Positions 45,709 to 54,337 of a stretch of 58,116 bases of DNA are shown piece after piece. This stretch comes from an uncultured Roseburia sp. (GTDB taxonomy: Bacteria > Bacillota > Clostridia > Lachnospirales > Lachnospiraceae). Position 1 is the first letter of the stretch. Each line of letters starts with the position of its first letter. The stretch lies in NCBI GenBank assembly GCA_900539115.1, contig UQAQ01000015.1:1-58116 (forward strand). The letters run 5' to 3'. The notes under the pieces are model-generated. The model was not told the DNA's origin, made no database searches, and was given only the letters and a program-made list of their open reading frames with translations. The translations under genes and the position numbers were made by a program.

Positions 45709-48333
45709 TTAACAGATTGTTTTCCTTCTTGCCAGTACAATTTTACCCATCTGGATTACTATAGTCGGTGCCACCGCCAGTCCCAGAACAGAAGCATATT
45801 GCGTCACATTTAACGGCATGACTTCAAACAGATTGTGAAGCCCCGGGATAAAGAGAACTGCCGCCAGCAATAAGGTACCTGCCGCAAATGCACCGATACT
45901 CCACAAATTCGTAGAAAATTTCACATCAACAAGGGGGCGTTCACTCCGGCAGGTAAATCCGTGAAACAACCTCGCCAGTGTCAGGGTCGCAAATGCCATC
46001 GTCGCCGCTGTTGCCGCATCCTTTTGTAATCCCATAGAAAAAGCAGTCATCGTCGCAGCTGCAATGAGCGCACCATATCCCAAAAGCCGGCGTACAAATT
46101 TTCCCATAAGGATCCCCTCTTTCGGATCTCGCGGCTTTTGCGTCAATAACTGCGGATCCGATGGCTCCATACCGATGGCAAGTGCCGGCAGCGAATCGGT
46201 CAATAAATTTATGAAGAGAAGGTGCACCGGTTCAAACGGCGACGGCAGTGCCAGCACAGAACAGGCAAGTACCGCAATGATTGCTGACATGTTGCCGGAA
46301 AGCAAAAACTGAATTGCATTTTTAATATTTCGGTAGACATTTCTTCCGTTCAAAACGGCCTTGATGATTGTTGCAAAATTGTCATCCGCAAGAATCATCG
46401 CTGACGCATCTTTCGACACTTCTGTACCGGTAATTCCCATTGCCACGCCAATATCGGCCTTTTTCAATGCCGGTGCATCGTTGACACCATCGCCCGTCAT
46501 CGCCGTGATGCGTCCTTTCTTCTGCCAGCTTTTTACAATTCGAATTTTATTTTCCGGCGAAACTCTTGCGTAAACCGAGATTTCTTCCAAAAGCTCATCC
46601 AATTTTTCATCGCTCATGGCATCCAATTCCTGCCCAGTCACTGCAAGATCCCCTTCTTCAAAAATGCCAATTTGGGCCGCAATCGCAGCCGCTGTCACTT
46701 TGTGGTCACCCGTGATCATTACCGGACGGATTCCGGCAAGTTTGGCTGTACGGACTGCCTCCGCTGCTTCTTCCCGCGGTGGATCGATCATTGCCACCAG
46801 CCCGATAAATGTAAATCCATTTTCCTCGTCCAGCGTCAGTTCTTCGCCCTCATCCACTTCTTTATACGCAAACGCGAGCACACGGAGACCATTTTCCGAA
46901 AATTCCTGATTCTGCCGCAGGATTTCTTCTTTTATCTTGTCATTGATTTCACGACTCCCCCCACTCTCTGCCAATTTCACACTCCGATCCAGCAGAACAT
47001 CGACAGCGCCTTTGGTAAGTATCGTCGATACACCATGCAGACGGTATTTGGTACTCATCAATTTACGCTCCGAGTCAAAGGCAATTTCTTCCAGTCTTGG
47101 CATCATTTCTCGGATGTCGTCTTCCGAAACGCCCGCCTTTGTCAGCCCTGCTTTTTGTGCCATCGTCAAAAGACAACTCTCCGTCGGATCCCCGATTTCC
47201 TTGCCTTTCTGAAAGGAAGCATCGTTATTCAGGATTGCATTGTATAAAAGTTTTCGGTGAAGCGGTTCGATCAGATCCAGTTCTTCCGGCTTCAGAACCG
47301 TATGATCGATATAAATGTCCGTTACTGTCATTTTATTTTGTGTCAGTGTCCCCGTCTTATCGGAGCAGATTACCGACACGCAGCCGAGACTTTCCACAGC
47401 TTTTAATTCTTTGATGATGGCATTGTCTGCTGCCATTTTCCGTGTCCCCATCGCCTGCACGATCGTAACGATGGAACTGAGCGCCTCCGGAATCGCCGCT
47501 ACGGCAAGCGCCACAGCAAACATGAGCGAATCCAGCACCGGCTGCTTCTGCCAGATTCTAAGCGCAAATACAAGGGCCGAAATGATCATAATAACAATAG
47601 CAAGTTTCTTTCCAAAATCATCCAAACTCACCTGCAGCGGCGTCTTTCTCTCCTGCGTGGCATTCATGAGATCTGCGATCTTTCCCATTTCTGTCTGCAT
47701 TCCCGTCGCCGTTACGAGCACTGTCGCACGCCCATATGTTACCAGTGTACCGGAATACACCATATTAATCCGGTCCGCGAGCGCTGCTTCTCCCACGATA
47801 GCCTCGTTTGTCTTGTCAACATTTGCCGATTCCCCGGTCAACGAACTTTCATTGACCTGCAGCGAATAATTGTCCAAAATACGCCCATCCGCTGCAATCA
47901 TGTCGCCTGCTTCCAAAAGAAGAATATCCCCCGGCACGACATCTTTGGAAACAATTTCCATCTTCTTTCCTTCCCGAAGCACCTTTGCATGAGGAGACGA
48001 CAGTGCTTTCAGCGAATCCAACGATTTTTCTGCCTTGAGGTACTGTACCGTTCCAAGCACCGCATTCATCACAATGACAACAAAGATTACGACGGTGCTC
48101 TCTACATTTCCGGACAGCATCGACACAACCGCCGCGATGATCAAAATGATAACGAGCAGATCCAGAAACTGCTCCGCAAAGATCCGCACCGGACTTTTTT
48201 TCTTTGCTTCCTTCAGACAGTTTTCTCCCATCTCCTGTCGTATTTTCAGCACCTCGCTCTCCGTCAAGCCCTCTTCGGAGGCGTGCTTGGTTTGAAGAAC
48301 TTCTTCCTTGGTCATTTGGTAAATTTCTTTCAT
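45709..48333 (-). CDS. P-type ATPase, calcium-translocating type
   Basis: An 874-residue P2-type cation pump. The phosphorylation motif DKTGTLTQNKMT, the actuator TGES (LTGESANV), the nucleotide-site KGAVDVL and the hinge TGDGVNDAPALKKADIG are intact. Membrane motif AIPEAL in segment 4 fits a Ca2+ site; ten membrane segments are predicted. It probably exports Ca2+ at the expense of ATP; Mn2+ is possible. ATG 48333 is preferred over 48339 because AAAGGA lies eight bases upstream. Confidence 0.92.
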   Translation of the reverse strand: MKEIYQMTKEEVLQTKHASEEGLTESEVLKIRQEMGENCLKEAKKKSPVRIFAEQFLDLLVIILIIAAVVSMLSGNVESTVVIFVVIVMNAVLGTVQYLKAEKSLDSLKALSSPHAKVLREGKKMEIVSKDVVPGDILLLEAGDMIAADGRILDNYSLQVNESSLTGESANVDKTNEAIVGEAALADRINMVYSGTLVTYGRATVLVTATGMQTEMGKIADLMNATQERKTPLQVSLDDFGKKLAIVIMIISALVFALRIWQKQPVLDSLMFAVALAVAAIPEALSSIVTIVQAMGTRKMAADNAIIKELKAVESLGCVSVICSDKTGTLTQNKMTVTDIYIDHTVLKPEELDLIEPLHRKLLYNAILNNDASFQKGKEIGDPTESCLLTMAQKAGLTKAGVSEDDIREMMPRLEEIAFDSERKLMSTKYRLHGVSTILTKGAVDVLLDRSVKLAESGGSREINDKIKEEILRQNQEFSENGLRVLAFAYKEVDEGEELTLDEENGFTFIGLVAMIDPPREEAAEAVRTAKLAGIRPVMITGDHKVTAAAIAAQIGIFEEGDLAVTGQELDAMSDEKLDELLEEISVYARVSPENKIRIVKSWQKKGRITAMTGDGVNDAPALKKADIGVAMGITGTEVSKDASAMILADDNFATIIKAVLNGRNVYRNIKNAIQFLLSGNMSAIIAVLACSVLALPSPFEPVHLLFINLLTDSLPALAIGMEPSDPQLLTQKPRDPKEGILMGKFVRRLLGYGALIAAATMTAFSMGLQKDAATAATMAFATLTLARLFHGFTCRSERPLVDVKFSTNLWSIGAFAAGTLLLAAVLFIPGLHNLFEVMPLNVTQYASVLGLAVAPTIVIQMGKIVLARRKTIC

Positions 48334-48390
48334 AATCATGATCCTTTCTTTTTTAGGGTTTCCCTTTTGCGTTGCCTTTCGCCGCTCTGC

Positions 48391-48568
48391 CTTGTCTGAG
48401 ACGGACTTATTAATAAGTCCTCAACTTGCTTTGTGCTCCGCACTCCCGCAAGTTGCCCCATTCGCACTCCGCGCTATTGCGCTCCCTGCTCTTGTGGTTT
48501 GTGTCTCTAGACAAGAAATTTCTTTTTCTGCAAGCAGAAAGCAATTTCTTGTCTGAGACGGACTTATT
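48391..48568. repeat. Direct repeat pair flanking a long hairpin, with an 18-base palindrome
   Basis: In the gene-free stretch 48334-48784, a 21-base direct repeat beginning CTTGTCTGAGACGGACTT occurs at 48391 and 48548. Copy 1 runs into a perfect palindrome GGACTTATTAATAAGTCC (48403-48420). A CAACTTGC/GCAAGTTG hairpin follows (48422-48455). Before copy 2 an inverted partial copy (48504-48515) pairs with it, making a stem of about 16 bp with an inner TTCTGC/GCAGAA stem (48504-48558). This is noncoding; it may be a decayed mobile palindrome. Confidence 0.75.
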
Positions 48569-48573
48569 TCGTC

Positions 48574-48619
48574 AAAAAAAGACTTTCTGTGCACGCAAAA
48601 CACATGCACAAAAAGTCTT
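48574..48619 (-). terminator. Terminator of the DXS-like gene
   Basis: Minus strand hairpin AAGACTTT/AAAGTCTT (48579-48586 with 612-619) and TGTGCA/TGCACA (48588-48593 with 605-610), then seven T (48574-48580 region). Enclosed by a 9-bp inverted pair ATTTCGTCA/TGACGAAAT (48566-48574 with 667-675). Two further small hairpins follow upstream (GATTC/GAATC at 48649-48662; CCGGA/TCCGG at 48681-48699). Confidence 0.8.
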
Positions 48620-48784
48620 GTTCAACAATTTCTGTTCCGTAGACCCCGGATTCTTTCGAATCGTACTGACGAAATCTACACCGGACTTTTCAAATCCGGA
48701 ACTACTCCCTCTTTGCAGGTTGTTCTTATCCTACCATGTATTTTTCCCCATGTAAAGGGGATTTATACAAAAACCGGTTAAGAA

Positions 48785-50536
48785 CTAGCAAAGATTCTTA
48801 ATTCTCTTCGTTATCTGAGGAACCGTTAAGCCATTTTTCTCCATTACCTCTGCCACATCATAACGGTCTAAAAATTCTTTTTTGAGACCAAGATTCAGCA
48901 CTTTCATGTCAGAAGCGCCATAGAAACGTGCGATTTTTTCACCGAAACCACCATCGAGGATGCCATCCTCCAGTGTCACAACGACATCATGATCTTTCTT
49001 CAGATTCTCCAAAAGTTCTTCGTCCACGCCGGTGATATAATACGGATTGATAACCGTCGCATCCATGCCATCTTTCTTCAGCGTTTCTGCTGTCTGCTCA
49101 GCAAGAGAATAAAATGTTCCAAGCCCGATCAATGCCACTTTACTTCCATTTTTTGTCACCTCGTAGCGGTTCAATTTTGAAAAGTCCTTCGTAACTTTCT
49201 TGCCATCGGAAATCATCGCGCCACCCGGGAGACGAATTGCAACCGGATGCTCCTTCTGCTCCATACTCCAATCCAGCATTGCCAGATATTCTTCCTTTGT
49301 CGTCGGAGCAAGATAGACAAGATTTGGAATATTTGCCATCATCGGAATGTCATACAGTCCGAGATGTGTCACGTCATTCATGCCATAGACCGTTCCCCAG
49401 AATGTAATGATTGTCGCCGGATTATTATTGATGCAGAGATCCTGCGAAAGCTGGTCATACGTTCTCTGAACAAAGGAACTATAGACTCCATACACCGGTT
49501 TTCCGCCATTTGCCGCGATACCGGAAGCAAGGGCAACCGCCGTCTCTTCTGCAATTCCCACATCGACGAACTGCTTTCCGGCTTCTTTTCTCTTGTCCTC
49601 AGTAAATCCCATCACCGTCGGCGTTCCGGATGTGATAGCTACGACACTCGGATCCTTTTTCATTTTATCAAGCAGATAAGAAACCGTCACATCTTCGTAG
49701 CCTTCACCTTCCATTTCCATCAAAGGTTCTCCGGTATCAATATGAAACGGTCCGCTGTAATGCCACTCTTCTTTGTGAGCCTCCGCCGGCGCATATCCTT
49801 TTCCTTTCAATGTCTTAATATGCACAACGACCGGCTTTTTACTGTCCTTTACTGCCGTAAATGCATCAATCAGTGCACGCACATCATTTCCCTCGCCCAC
49901 ATAACGATAGTCAAGTCCCATCGCACGAAACAGATTGCACTCTGCCGTTCCTTTCGTCTCACGAAGCAGTCTGAGATTCCGGTACAGACCACCATGATTT
50001 TCAGCAATCGACATGTCATTGTCATTGACCACAATAATGAAATTGCCACCAAGCTCTGCCGCCCAGTCAAGTCCTTCCAATGCTTCCCCGCCACTGAGCG
50101 ATCCATCTCCAATCACCGCGATCACATTGCCGTCTTCCCCTTTCAGGTCGCGTGCCTTGGCAAGACCAAGTGCCAGGCTCACAGACGTTGACGTATGTCC
50201 AACGGTAAAATGATCGTGCTCACTTTCATGCGGATTACTATATCCGGAAACATCATCGTAGTGCTCCTCATACAAATACGCATCCTTTCTTCCCGTCAGC
50301 ATTTTGTGTGGATACGTCTGATGTGACACATCATAAACAATCTTGTCCTTTGGCGATTCAAACACATAATGCAATGCGATCGTCGCCTCTACCATACCAA
50401 AATTGGGGCCAAAATGACCTCCGTGAATACTCGCCCGTTTCAACAGCGCCGCCCGCATTTCTTCGGCAAGTGCGGTCATCTGCTCATCATTTAATTTTTT
50501 TACATCTTCGGGTCCATTGATATTTTCTAAATACAT
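48785..50536 (-). CDS. DXS-like thiamine diphosphate enzyme (divergent)
   Basis: A 583-residue transketolase-type protein closest to 1-deoxy-D-xylulose-5-phosphate synthase. ThDP motif GDGSLSGGEALEG...NDND (about 142-175), DVSHQTYPHKMLTG (about 69-82) and VQRTYDQ are present. It is shorter than usual DXS (about 620); about 40 residues after MSIAENHG are missing. At the active site, DXS DRAG is TFWG, and GxDGxTHxG is GMNDVTHLG, keeping the His. The catalytic Glu in IAE is kept but QH is replaced by ET. It may be a paralogue with another substrate. MerR regulator gene overlaps its start by 10 bases. Confidence 0.8.
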   Translation of the reverse strand: MYLENINGPEDVKKLNDEQMTALAEEMRAALLKRASIHGGHFGPNFGMVEATIALHYVFESPKDKIVYDVSHQTYPHKMLTGRKDAYLYEEHYDDVSGYSNPHESEHDHFTVGHTSTSVSLALGLAKARDLKGEDGNVIAVIGDGSLSGGEALEGLDWAAELGGNFIIVVNDNDMSIAENHGGLYRNLRLLRETKGTAECNLFRAMGLDYRYVGEGNDVRALIDAFTAVKDSKKPVVVHIKTLKGKGYAPAEAHKEEWHYSGPFHIDTGEPLMEMEGEGYEDVTVSYLLDKMKKDPSVVAITSGTPTVMGFTEDKRKEAGKQFVDVGIAEETAVALASGIAANGGKPVYGVYSSFVQRTYDQLSQDLCINNNPATIITFWGTVYGMNDVTHLGLYDIPMMANIPNLVYLAPTTKEEYLAMLDWSMEQKEHPVAIRLPGGAMISDGKKVTKDFSKLNRYEVTKNGSKVALIGLGTFYSLAEQTAETLKKDGMDATVINPYYITGVDEELLENLKKDHDVVVTLEDGILDGGFGEKIARFYGASDMKVLNLGLKKEFLDRYDVAEVMEKNGLTVPQITKRIKNLC

Positions 50537-50916
50537 TTGTCTTCCTCCCAGGTTAATTTTCCAGTTTCAACAGCTTTTTCATATCTTGATATCTTATAAT
50601 CCAGTTTGTCCATCGCCGCCTGCAACTGCGCTTTCTGCTCTTCCAATTTTTCCCGCTGTTCCTGCAGAAGCTGAAGTCTTGCGGCAAAAGTCGAATCGCC
50701 CTTCTGGAATAATTTTACATATTCAATCAGAGCCTCCACCGGCAGTCCTGCGCTTCTCATGCAGATTGCCAATTCCACCCATCCAAGATCACTTTCCTGG
50801 TAATTCCGGATGCCATTGGCGTTTCGTGTCACTTCCGGAATCATTCCGATCCGCTCGTAATACCGCAATGTATCTGCGCTGATATCATACTTTTCGCTGA
50901 CTTCCTTGATCGTCAT
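50527..50916 (-). CDS. MerR-family transcriptional regulator
   Basis: A 129-residue protein with the MerR winged-helix (MTIKEVSEKYDISADTLRYYERIGMIPEVTRNANGIRNY, residues 1-39) and a C-terminal coiled coil (LQLLQEQREKLEEQKAQL), with no Cys-rich metal site. This short type resembles the aldehyde/redox-stress subgroup. It overlaps the DXS-like gene by 10 bases and has a typical MerR promoter with a 19-base spacer upstream, so it probably controls both genes. An AGGAGGTGACAGCTT site precedes the ATG. Confidence 0.92.
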   Translation of the reverse strand: MTIKEVSEKYDISADTLRYYERIGMIPEVTRNANGIRNYQESDLGWVELAICMRSAGLPVEALIEYVKLFQKGDSTFAARLQLLQEQREKLEEQKAQLQAAMDKLDYKISRYEKAVETGKLTWEEDKCI

Positions 50917-50955
50917 AAGCTGTCACCTCCTATGCTGTCTCTTTATTACATAATA

Positions 50956-50986
50956 AGTATAACACTTGGAGTGAACTCTAAGTCAA
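50956..50986 (-). promoter_or_regulatory. MerR-type promoter and operator
   Basis: Minus strand TTGACT (50981-50986), a 19-base spacer, TATACT (50956-50961). The dyad CTTAGAGT-TC-ACTCCAAG (read on the minus strand, 50964-50983) lies between the boxes. The long spacer with a central dyad is the hallmark of promoters that MerR proteins activate by DNA twisting, so autoregulation of MerR and the DXS-like gene is likely. Confidence 0.88.
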
Positions 50987-51022
50987 GAAAAAATTTGCTT
51001 GGGTCCAAAACGCCTGGCTTTA

Positions 51023-51952
51023 TCAATCTACCAGATTCTTCACTTCCTCCACCGGAACATTCAGCTCCTCCGCAATCGCTTCCGGAGTTTTCCCGCTCAG
51101 GAAAGCCTTAAAAACCTGTTTGGCAAATATTCTTTCTTCTCGTTGTCCTTCTAATCGCCCCTCTCGAATTCCTTCACGCCTGCCTTCAATTCTGCCTTCC
51201 TCTCTTTCTTCTTCCCGAAGTACTCGTTCATGCAGTTCCACATCAAATTCATACAAGCACATATGATACACCTCCGCCTTGTTTTTTAACAAAAAATCTT
51301 TTAAGATTCCATCTCGGATGCATTCGTCTATCGTTGTCCGTATCGCATCCTCCAATTCCATTTCTTTTCTATGTTCGCGTGCTCTCTCCGTAAACTCTGC
51401 GTATTCCTGCAAGGTTTTGCAGGCTGCTTTCAATTCTTCGTTCTGTCCTTTGTTGATATTGATCTGAAGCACAACCAATTCCATGTTAGTCTCACCGGTA
51501 TTGGCAGAAAAGGCTTTTGACAAACGGATTTCTTTCCGCTCCGGCTGCTCCTCATCTCCATTGTAAAATACGACAAACTTCGGTGTCGGGATTTTGATCT
51601 GCTTGCGGGAATAGATGTCTAGACCTTCTTCATAAATGTATTTCTGTAACAGATCCGACACATAAAATAAGTTGCGCAATGGCATGTTTGGATTAACTGT
51701 CGACTGATGCTCATACAATTGCATCATCATATCAATGATACAAGATACATCATTTTTCATTCCCAGATATAATACACCCTCCAATGTAGTAATGGTGAGG
51801 TCATCCGGATTGTCATAATGCGTCCCATTGACTGCGTTAAATAGCGACAGTAACCTCACTTTGTTCCGATACAGCATACGGAATAAAGTGTCCCTGTAAT
51901 TTCGTATCACTACCGGCTGCGTTTTGGTTTTTGTTTTTGTTCTTTTCTTCAT
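51023..51952 (-). CDS. Rpn/YhgA-like PD-(D/E)XK nuclease
   Basis: A 309-residue protein of the Rpn/YhgA group (often mis-called transposase). N-terminal core (about 14-165) has IRNYRDTLFRMLY, the acidic NDVSCIIDMMMQLYEHQS with D and the ExQ pattern of the nuclease site, and LPLRNLFYVSD-like. The C-terminal part is a Glu/Arg-rich repeat (EEREEGRIEGRREGIREG, about 250-280) and a short helical end. It promotes RecA-independent recombination by family. Thr/Lys repeats at the N-terminus (KKRTKTKTKTQ) are odd. Upstream promoter at 52133-52161; leader holds a hairpin. Confidence 0.85.
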   Translation of the reverse strand: MKKRTKTKTKTQPVVIRNYRDTLFRMLYRNKVRLLSLFNAVNGTHYDNPDDLTITTLEGVLYLGMKNDVSCIIDMMMQLYEHQSTVNPNMPLRNLFYVSDLLQKYIYEEGLDIYSRKQIKIPTPKFVVFYNGDEEQPERKEIRLSKAFSANTGETNMELVVLQININKGQNEELKAACKTLQEYAEFTERAREHRKEMELEDAIRTTIDECIRDGILKDFLLKNKAEVYHMCLYEFDVELHERVLREEEREEGRIEGRREGIREGRLEGQREERIFAKQVFKAFLSGKTPEAIAEELNVPVEEVKNLVD

Positions 51953-51976
51953 TCAAAATCTCCCTTCTGTGTGTTT

Positions 51977-52033
51977 AGCAGGAGTTTTGTAATGAAAAAA
52001 CTTTCACTTTCCCTAATTCGTTTCACTCCTGCT
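51977..52033 (-). other. Leader hairpin upstream of the Rpn gene
   Basis: AGCAGGAGT/ACTCCTGCT (51977-51985 with 52025-52033) forms a 9-bp stem enclosing 39 bases, with a direct repeat (TTGTAAT) beside each arm. It lies in the 5' untranslated leader, between promoter and ATG. A regulatory leader or a remnant is possible; no riboswitch is recognised. Confidence 0.4.
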
Positions 52034-52112
52034 TTGTAATTGTTTTCTGGAATTTAAAGCAAGAATGATATACCAACTTATTCGACTCTTTTACTTATTT
52101 TATACTAGACTA

Positions 52113-52169
52113 AAAATCACTTGCTTTTCGACAGTATAACATAGTACACTCTCAAATGCAAGTGATTTT
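52113..52169 (-). terminator. Twelve-base inverted repeat, likely terminator after the TPR-like gene
   Basis: Perfect arms AAAATCACTTGC/GCAAGTGATTTT (52113-52124 with 158-169), loop of 33 bases. On the minus strand the second arm ends in TTTTT, so it may end the 52210 gene. The loop and one arm also hold the promoter of the Rpn gene, so the dyad could instead be an operator. Confidence 0.55.
52133..52161 (-). promoter_or_regulatory. Promoter of the Rpn gene, inside the inverted repeat
   Basis: Minus strand TTGCAT (52156-52161), a 17-base spacer, TATACT (52133-52138). The -35 overlaps one arm of the inverted repeat at 52113-52169, and the initiation site falls just before the other arm. Leader to the ATG about 175 bases. 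Confidence 0.7.
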
Positions 52170-52209
52170 CGGTAAAAATATCTGTATTGATTACAATCCT
52201 AATATTTTG

Positions 52210-53115
52210 TTACTTAACCACGATAGGAATTTTATAAGATTGTGTTTTAAAATTATCTGCTGAAACGCTTATTGTTACATTCCCACCATTTGAACCATCA
52301 AATGAATAGGATGATTGTAAACTAAATGTTGTACTTAACTGTAAACCATCTTGTAGTGTTCCAAATGAGCCAATTGCTCCCGCATATCCGCCGAGTCCAT
52401 TGATGTAATTTTGGTATTCAAAACCATTACTTGTATTATCTAATGATTCGTATAATGCAATTCCATCAAAATTAAGAATGAGTTTCAAATTTTTTAACGT
52501 TTTCCCTGTCTGATTGCTAATCACAAAATGAATCATCGATTCGGGCATTGTATAGGTAATGTATTTTCCACCAGTATCACACCATTCACCATCCAACGGT
52601 GTATCTGAAACAAAGTGTAATTTTCCCGTTCCATTTGAAAAATATTTTCCCTTTTCATCATTTTTTGACTGATTAACCGCATATTGAACAACAATAATCT
52701 GTGATTTTTTCTTCACTTCCTTTTTGCAAATTTCCAATTTTTCTTTTGCTTCGCTTTCGTCTGAACTACGAAAGTGCTCTATGGCTTCCTCATATTTTTC
52801 ATTATTCATGAGCTCATTTCCAAGATTTAAATGACTATAGCTAATCAATTTTTCTGCTTCTGGATTGAAAGTATAAGGCTCCAAATTGCTGATTACCTGT
52901 TCATACTCCCCTTTTGAAAACAATTTTTTACTCTCTTCAATTATCGTTTCCTCCGGTGTTTTTGTAGGGACAGCTGTGGGAACCGCACCAGTAGATTGTT
53001 CCTCTTTTTCACGTATCTGAACTAAAAACATCATACTGCCCCCCACAATAATTATGGATAACAGCACAATAACAATAATTAATAATTTCTTCATTCCATT
53101 ATCTTTTTTCTGCAT
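52210..53115 (-). CDS. Membrane-anchored TPR-like protein of unknown function
   Basis: A 301-residue protein: a hydrophobic anchor (about 9-31), a Thr/Pro-rich spacer, a short TPR-like helical region (LFSKGEYEQVISNLEPY and NELMNNEKYEEAIEHF, about 65-120) and a C-terminal beta-rich domain (about 135-301) with many Asn/Gly/Ser, probably extracytoplasmic. ATG 53115 is preferred because AAGGAG is eight bases upstream; 53160 lacks a site. Function unknown. AT-rich codon use relative to the genes at lower coordinates suggests acquired DNA. Confidence 0.75.
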   Translation of the reverse strand: MQKKDNGMKKLLIIVIVLLSIIIVGGSMMFLVQIREKEEQSTGAVPTAVPTKTPEETIIEESKKLFSKGEYEQVISNLEPYTFNPEAEKLISYSHLNLGNELMNNEKYEEAIEHFRSSDESEAKEKLEICKKEVKKKSQIIVVQYAVNQSKNDEKGKYFSNGTGKLHFVSDTPLDGEWCDTGGKYITYTMPESMIHFVISNQTGKTLKNLKLILNFDGIALYESLDNTSNGFEYQNYINGLGGYAGAIGSFGTLQDGLQLSTTFSLQSSYSFDGSNGGNVTISVSADNFKTQSYKIPIVVK

Positions 53116-53249
53116 AATATCAATATCTCCTTTGCTAATATCATCATAATGTTTATACATCTTCCAACTAGAAATGGCTGGAAATTCTTCCCGTCTACAG
53201 TGGTCTAAAAGTTTTCACTCAGACCAAATTGTAATACAATATTATTCAA

Positions 53250-53278
53250 ATAATATCATAGTCATACTAAACTTGTAA
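53250..53278 (-). promoter_or_regulatory. Promoter of the TPR-like gene
   Basis: Minus strand TTACAA (53273-53278), 17-base spacer, TATTAT (53250-53255). AT-rich region with a small GGTCT/AGACC dyad (53202-53224) downstream. No other promoter fits better. Confidence 0.5.
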
Positions 53279-53304
53279 CTAGTTTTCCGCCACCTAAAAC
53301 TTCC

Positions 53305-54312
53305 TCATCTGTAATTTCCCAACATCTTCTGCAGCTTGTCCACCATTTCCTCCCGAAAAGCAGTCGGCGAGACGACCTCAATCTTTTCGCCCTGGCTCAA
53401 AAGCCACATCATCATTCCTTTTCCGTACACCTCAGCCTCGACGAGCCATTCTCCCGCGGTATGCGACACAACACGCGCCGTCGGCAGCCGGTCAAGAACC
53501 GCCTCTACATTTACGCCTCGGTAATAAAATCGGACCTTCATCAGTTCTCCCGGGTACATAAACTGCACGCGTTTGCGAAATTCGCCCTCTTCAAACCGGC
53601 TATTATAGCGAATCGGAAACTTCTCTCCCATTTCCACCACATCCAAGATGCGGTCCAGCCGGAATATCGCCGGATAATCGTAATTTCTCTCATACTTTCC
53701 ATTTTTCGTGTGCTCCACAATGTACGCGTTGAGATAAAAATAATACTCTGAAAATAAAATTGCCACCGGCTCAACCACACGCACCACCGGCTGTTCTGAT
53801 GCATCCAAACGCTGATACCGGATCTTCAAAAGATTATGCTCTTTGATATCCATGCCAATCTGCCACAATTTTTCTTCCACACATCCGCCATGTTTCAATT
53901 CCACATAGTGAAATGACTCATTGGAAATAAGTTCTGAAACTACTTTCATATTCTGCCGCGGCACACATCCATCTACCATTTTTTGTAAAACATCAGTCAT
54001 TTCTCTGCCCGAAAATGCCCGGCTTTCCAAAAGGATTTTGGCAACCGCCAATATTTCACTATTTGACATGGTACTGGCTTCCTGTCCTTCCATAACAAAT
54101 CCTTTTTTTGCGCGGTCATAAATTACCTGCCGCCCATCTCCCTGCATCTGTCGCTCATCCAAAAAGGCCCGGATATCATCGATATCTCTTTGAATCGACC
54201 GTTCATCGACACCAAACCGCTGGGCTTCCTCGCATTTTCGAATGCTCTTTCCCTCACGCAGCCGCTCGTACATATCAAGCGTACGTGCATTTTTTGCATA
54301 TTTTTCACCCAT
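53305..54312 (-). CDS. HTH-WYL domain transcriptional regulator
   Basis: A 335-residue regulator. N-terminal helix-turn-helix (about 8-60, EEAQRFGVDERSIQRDIDDIRAFL), a middle WYL domain (about 135-225, LLKIRYQRLDASEQPVVRVVEPVAILFSEYYFYLNAY, WYL replaced by FYL) and a C-terminal winged part (WYL C-extension, about 240-330). WYL proteins bind ligands such as nucleic-acid fragments and commonly repress phage-defence or stress loci (BrxR, CapW). ATG 54312 is preferred because AGGTGA is placed before it. The small membrane-protein gene is 25 bases upstream, so they are co-transcribed. Confidence 0.88.
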   Translation of the reverse strand: MGEKYAKNARTLDMYERLREGKSIRKCEEAQRFGVDERSIQRDIDDIRAFLDERQMQGDGRQVIYDRAKKGFVMEGQEASTMSNSEILAVAKILLESRAFSGREMTDVLQKMVDGCVPRQNMKVVSELISNESFHYVELKHGGCVEEKLWQIGMDIKEHNLLKIRYQRLDASEQPVVRVVEPVAILFSEYYFYLNAYIVEHTKNGKYERNYDYPAIFRLDRILDVVEMGEKFPIRYNSRFEEGEFRKRVQFMYPGELMKVRFYYRGVNVEAVLDRLPTARVVSHTAGEWLVEAEVYGKGMMMWLLSQGEKIEVVSPTAFREEMVDKLQKMLGNYR

Positions 54313-54337
54313 CGGAATCACCTGCCTTTTTGTCAAC

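Noticed and set aside
49247..50191. Plus-strand open frame of 314 residues
   Set aside because: Fully antisense to the DXS-like gene, no ribosome site, biased composition rich in His, Arg and Ile.
51023..51952. Transposase or insertion sequence
   Set aside because: Rpn/YhgA proteins are sometimes labelled transposase, but there are no terminal inverted repeats, target duplication or DDE motif around this gene.
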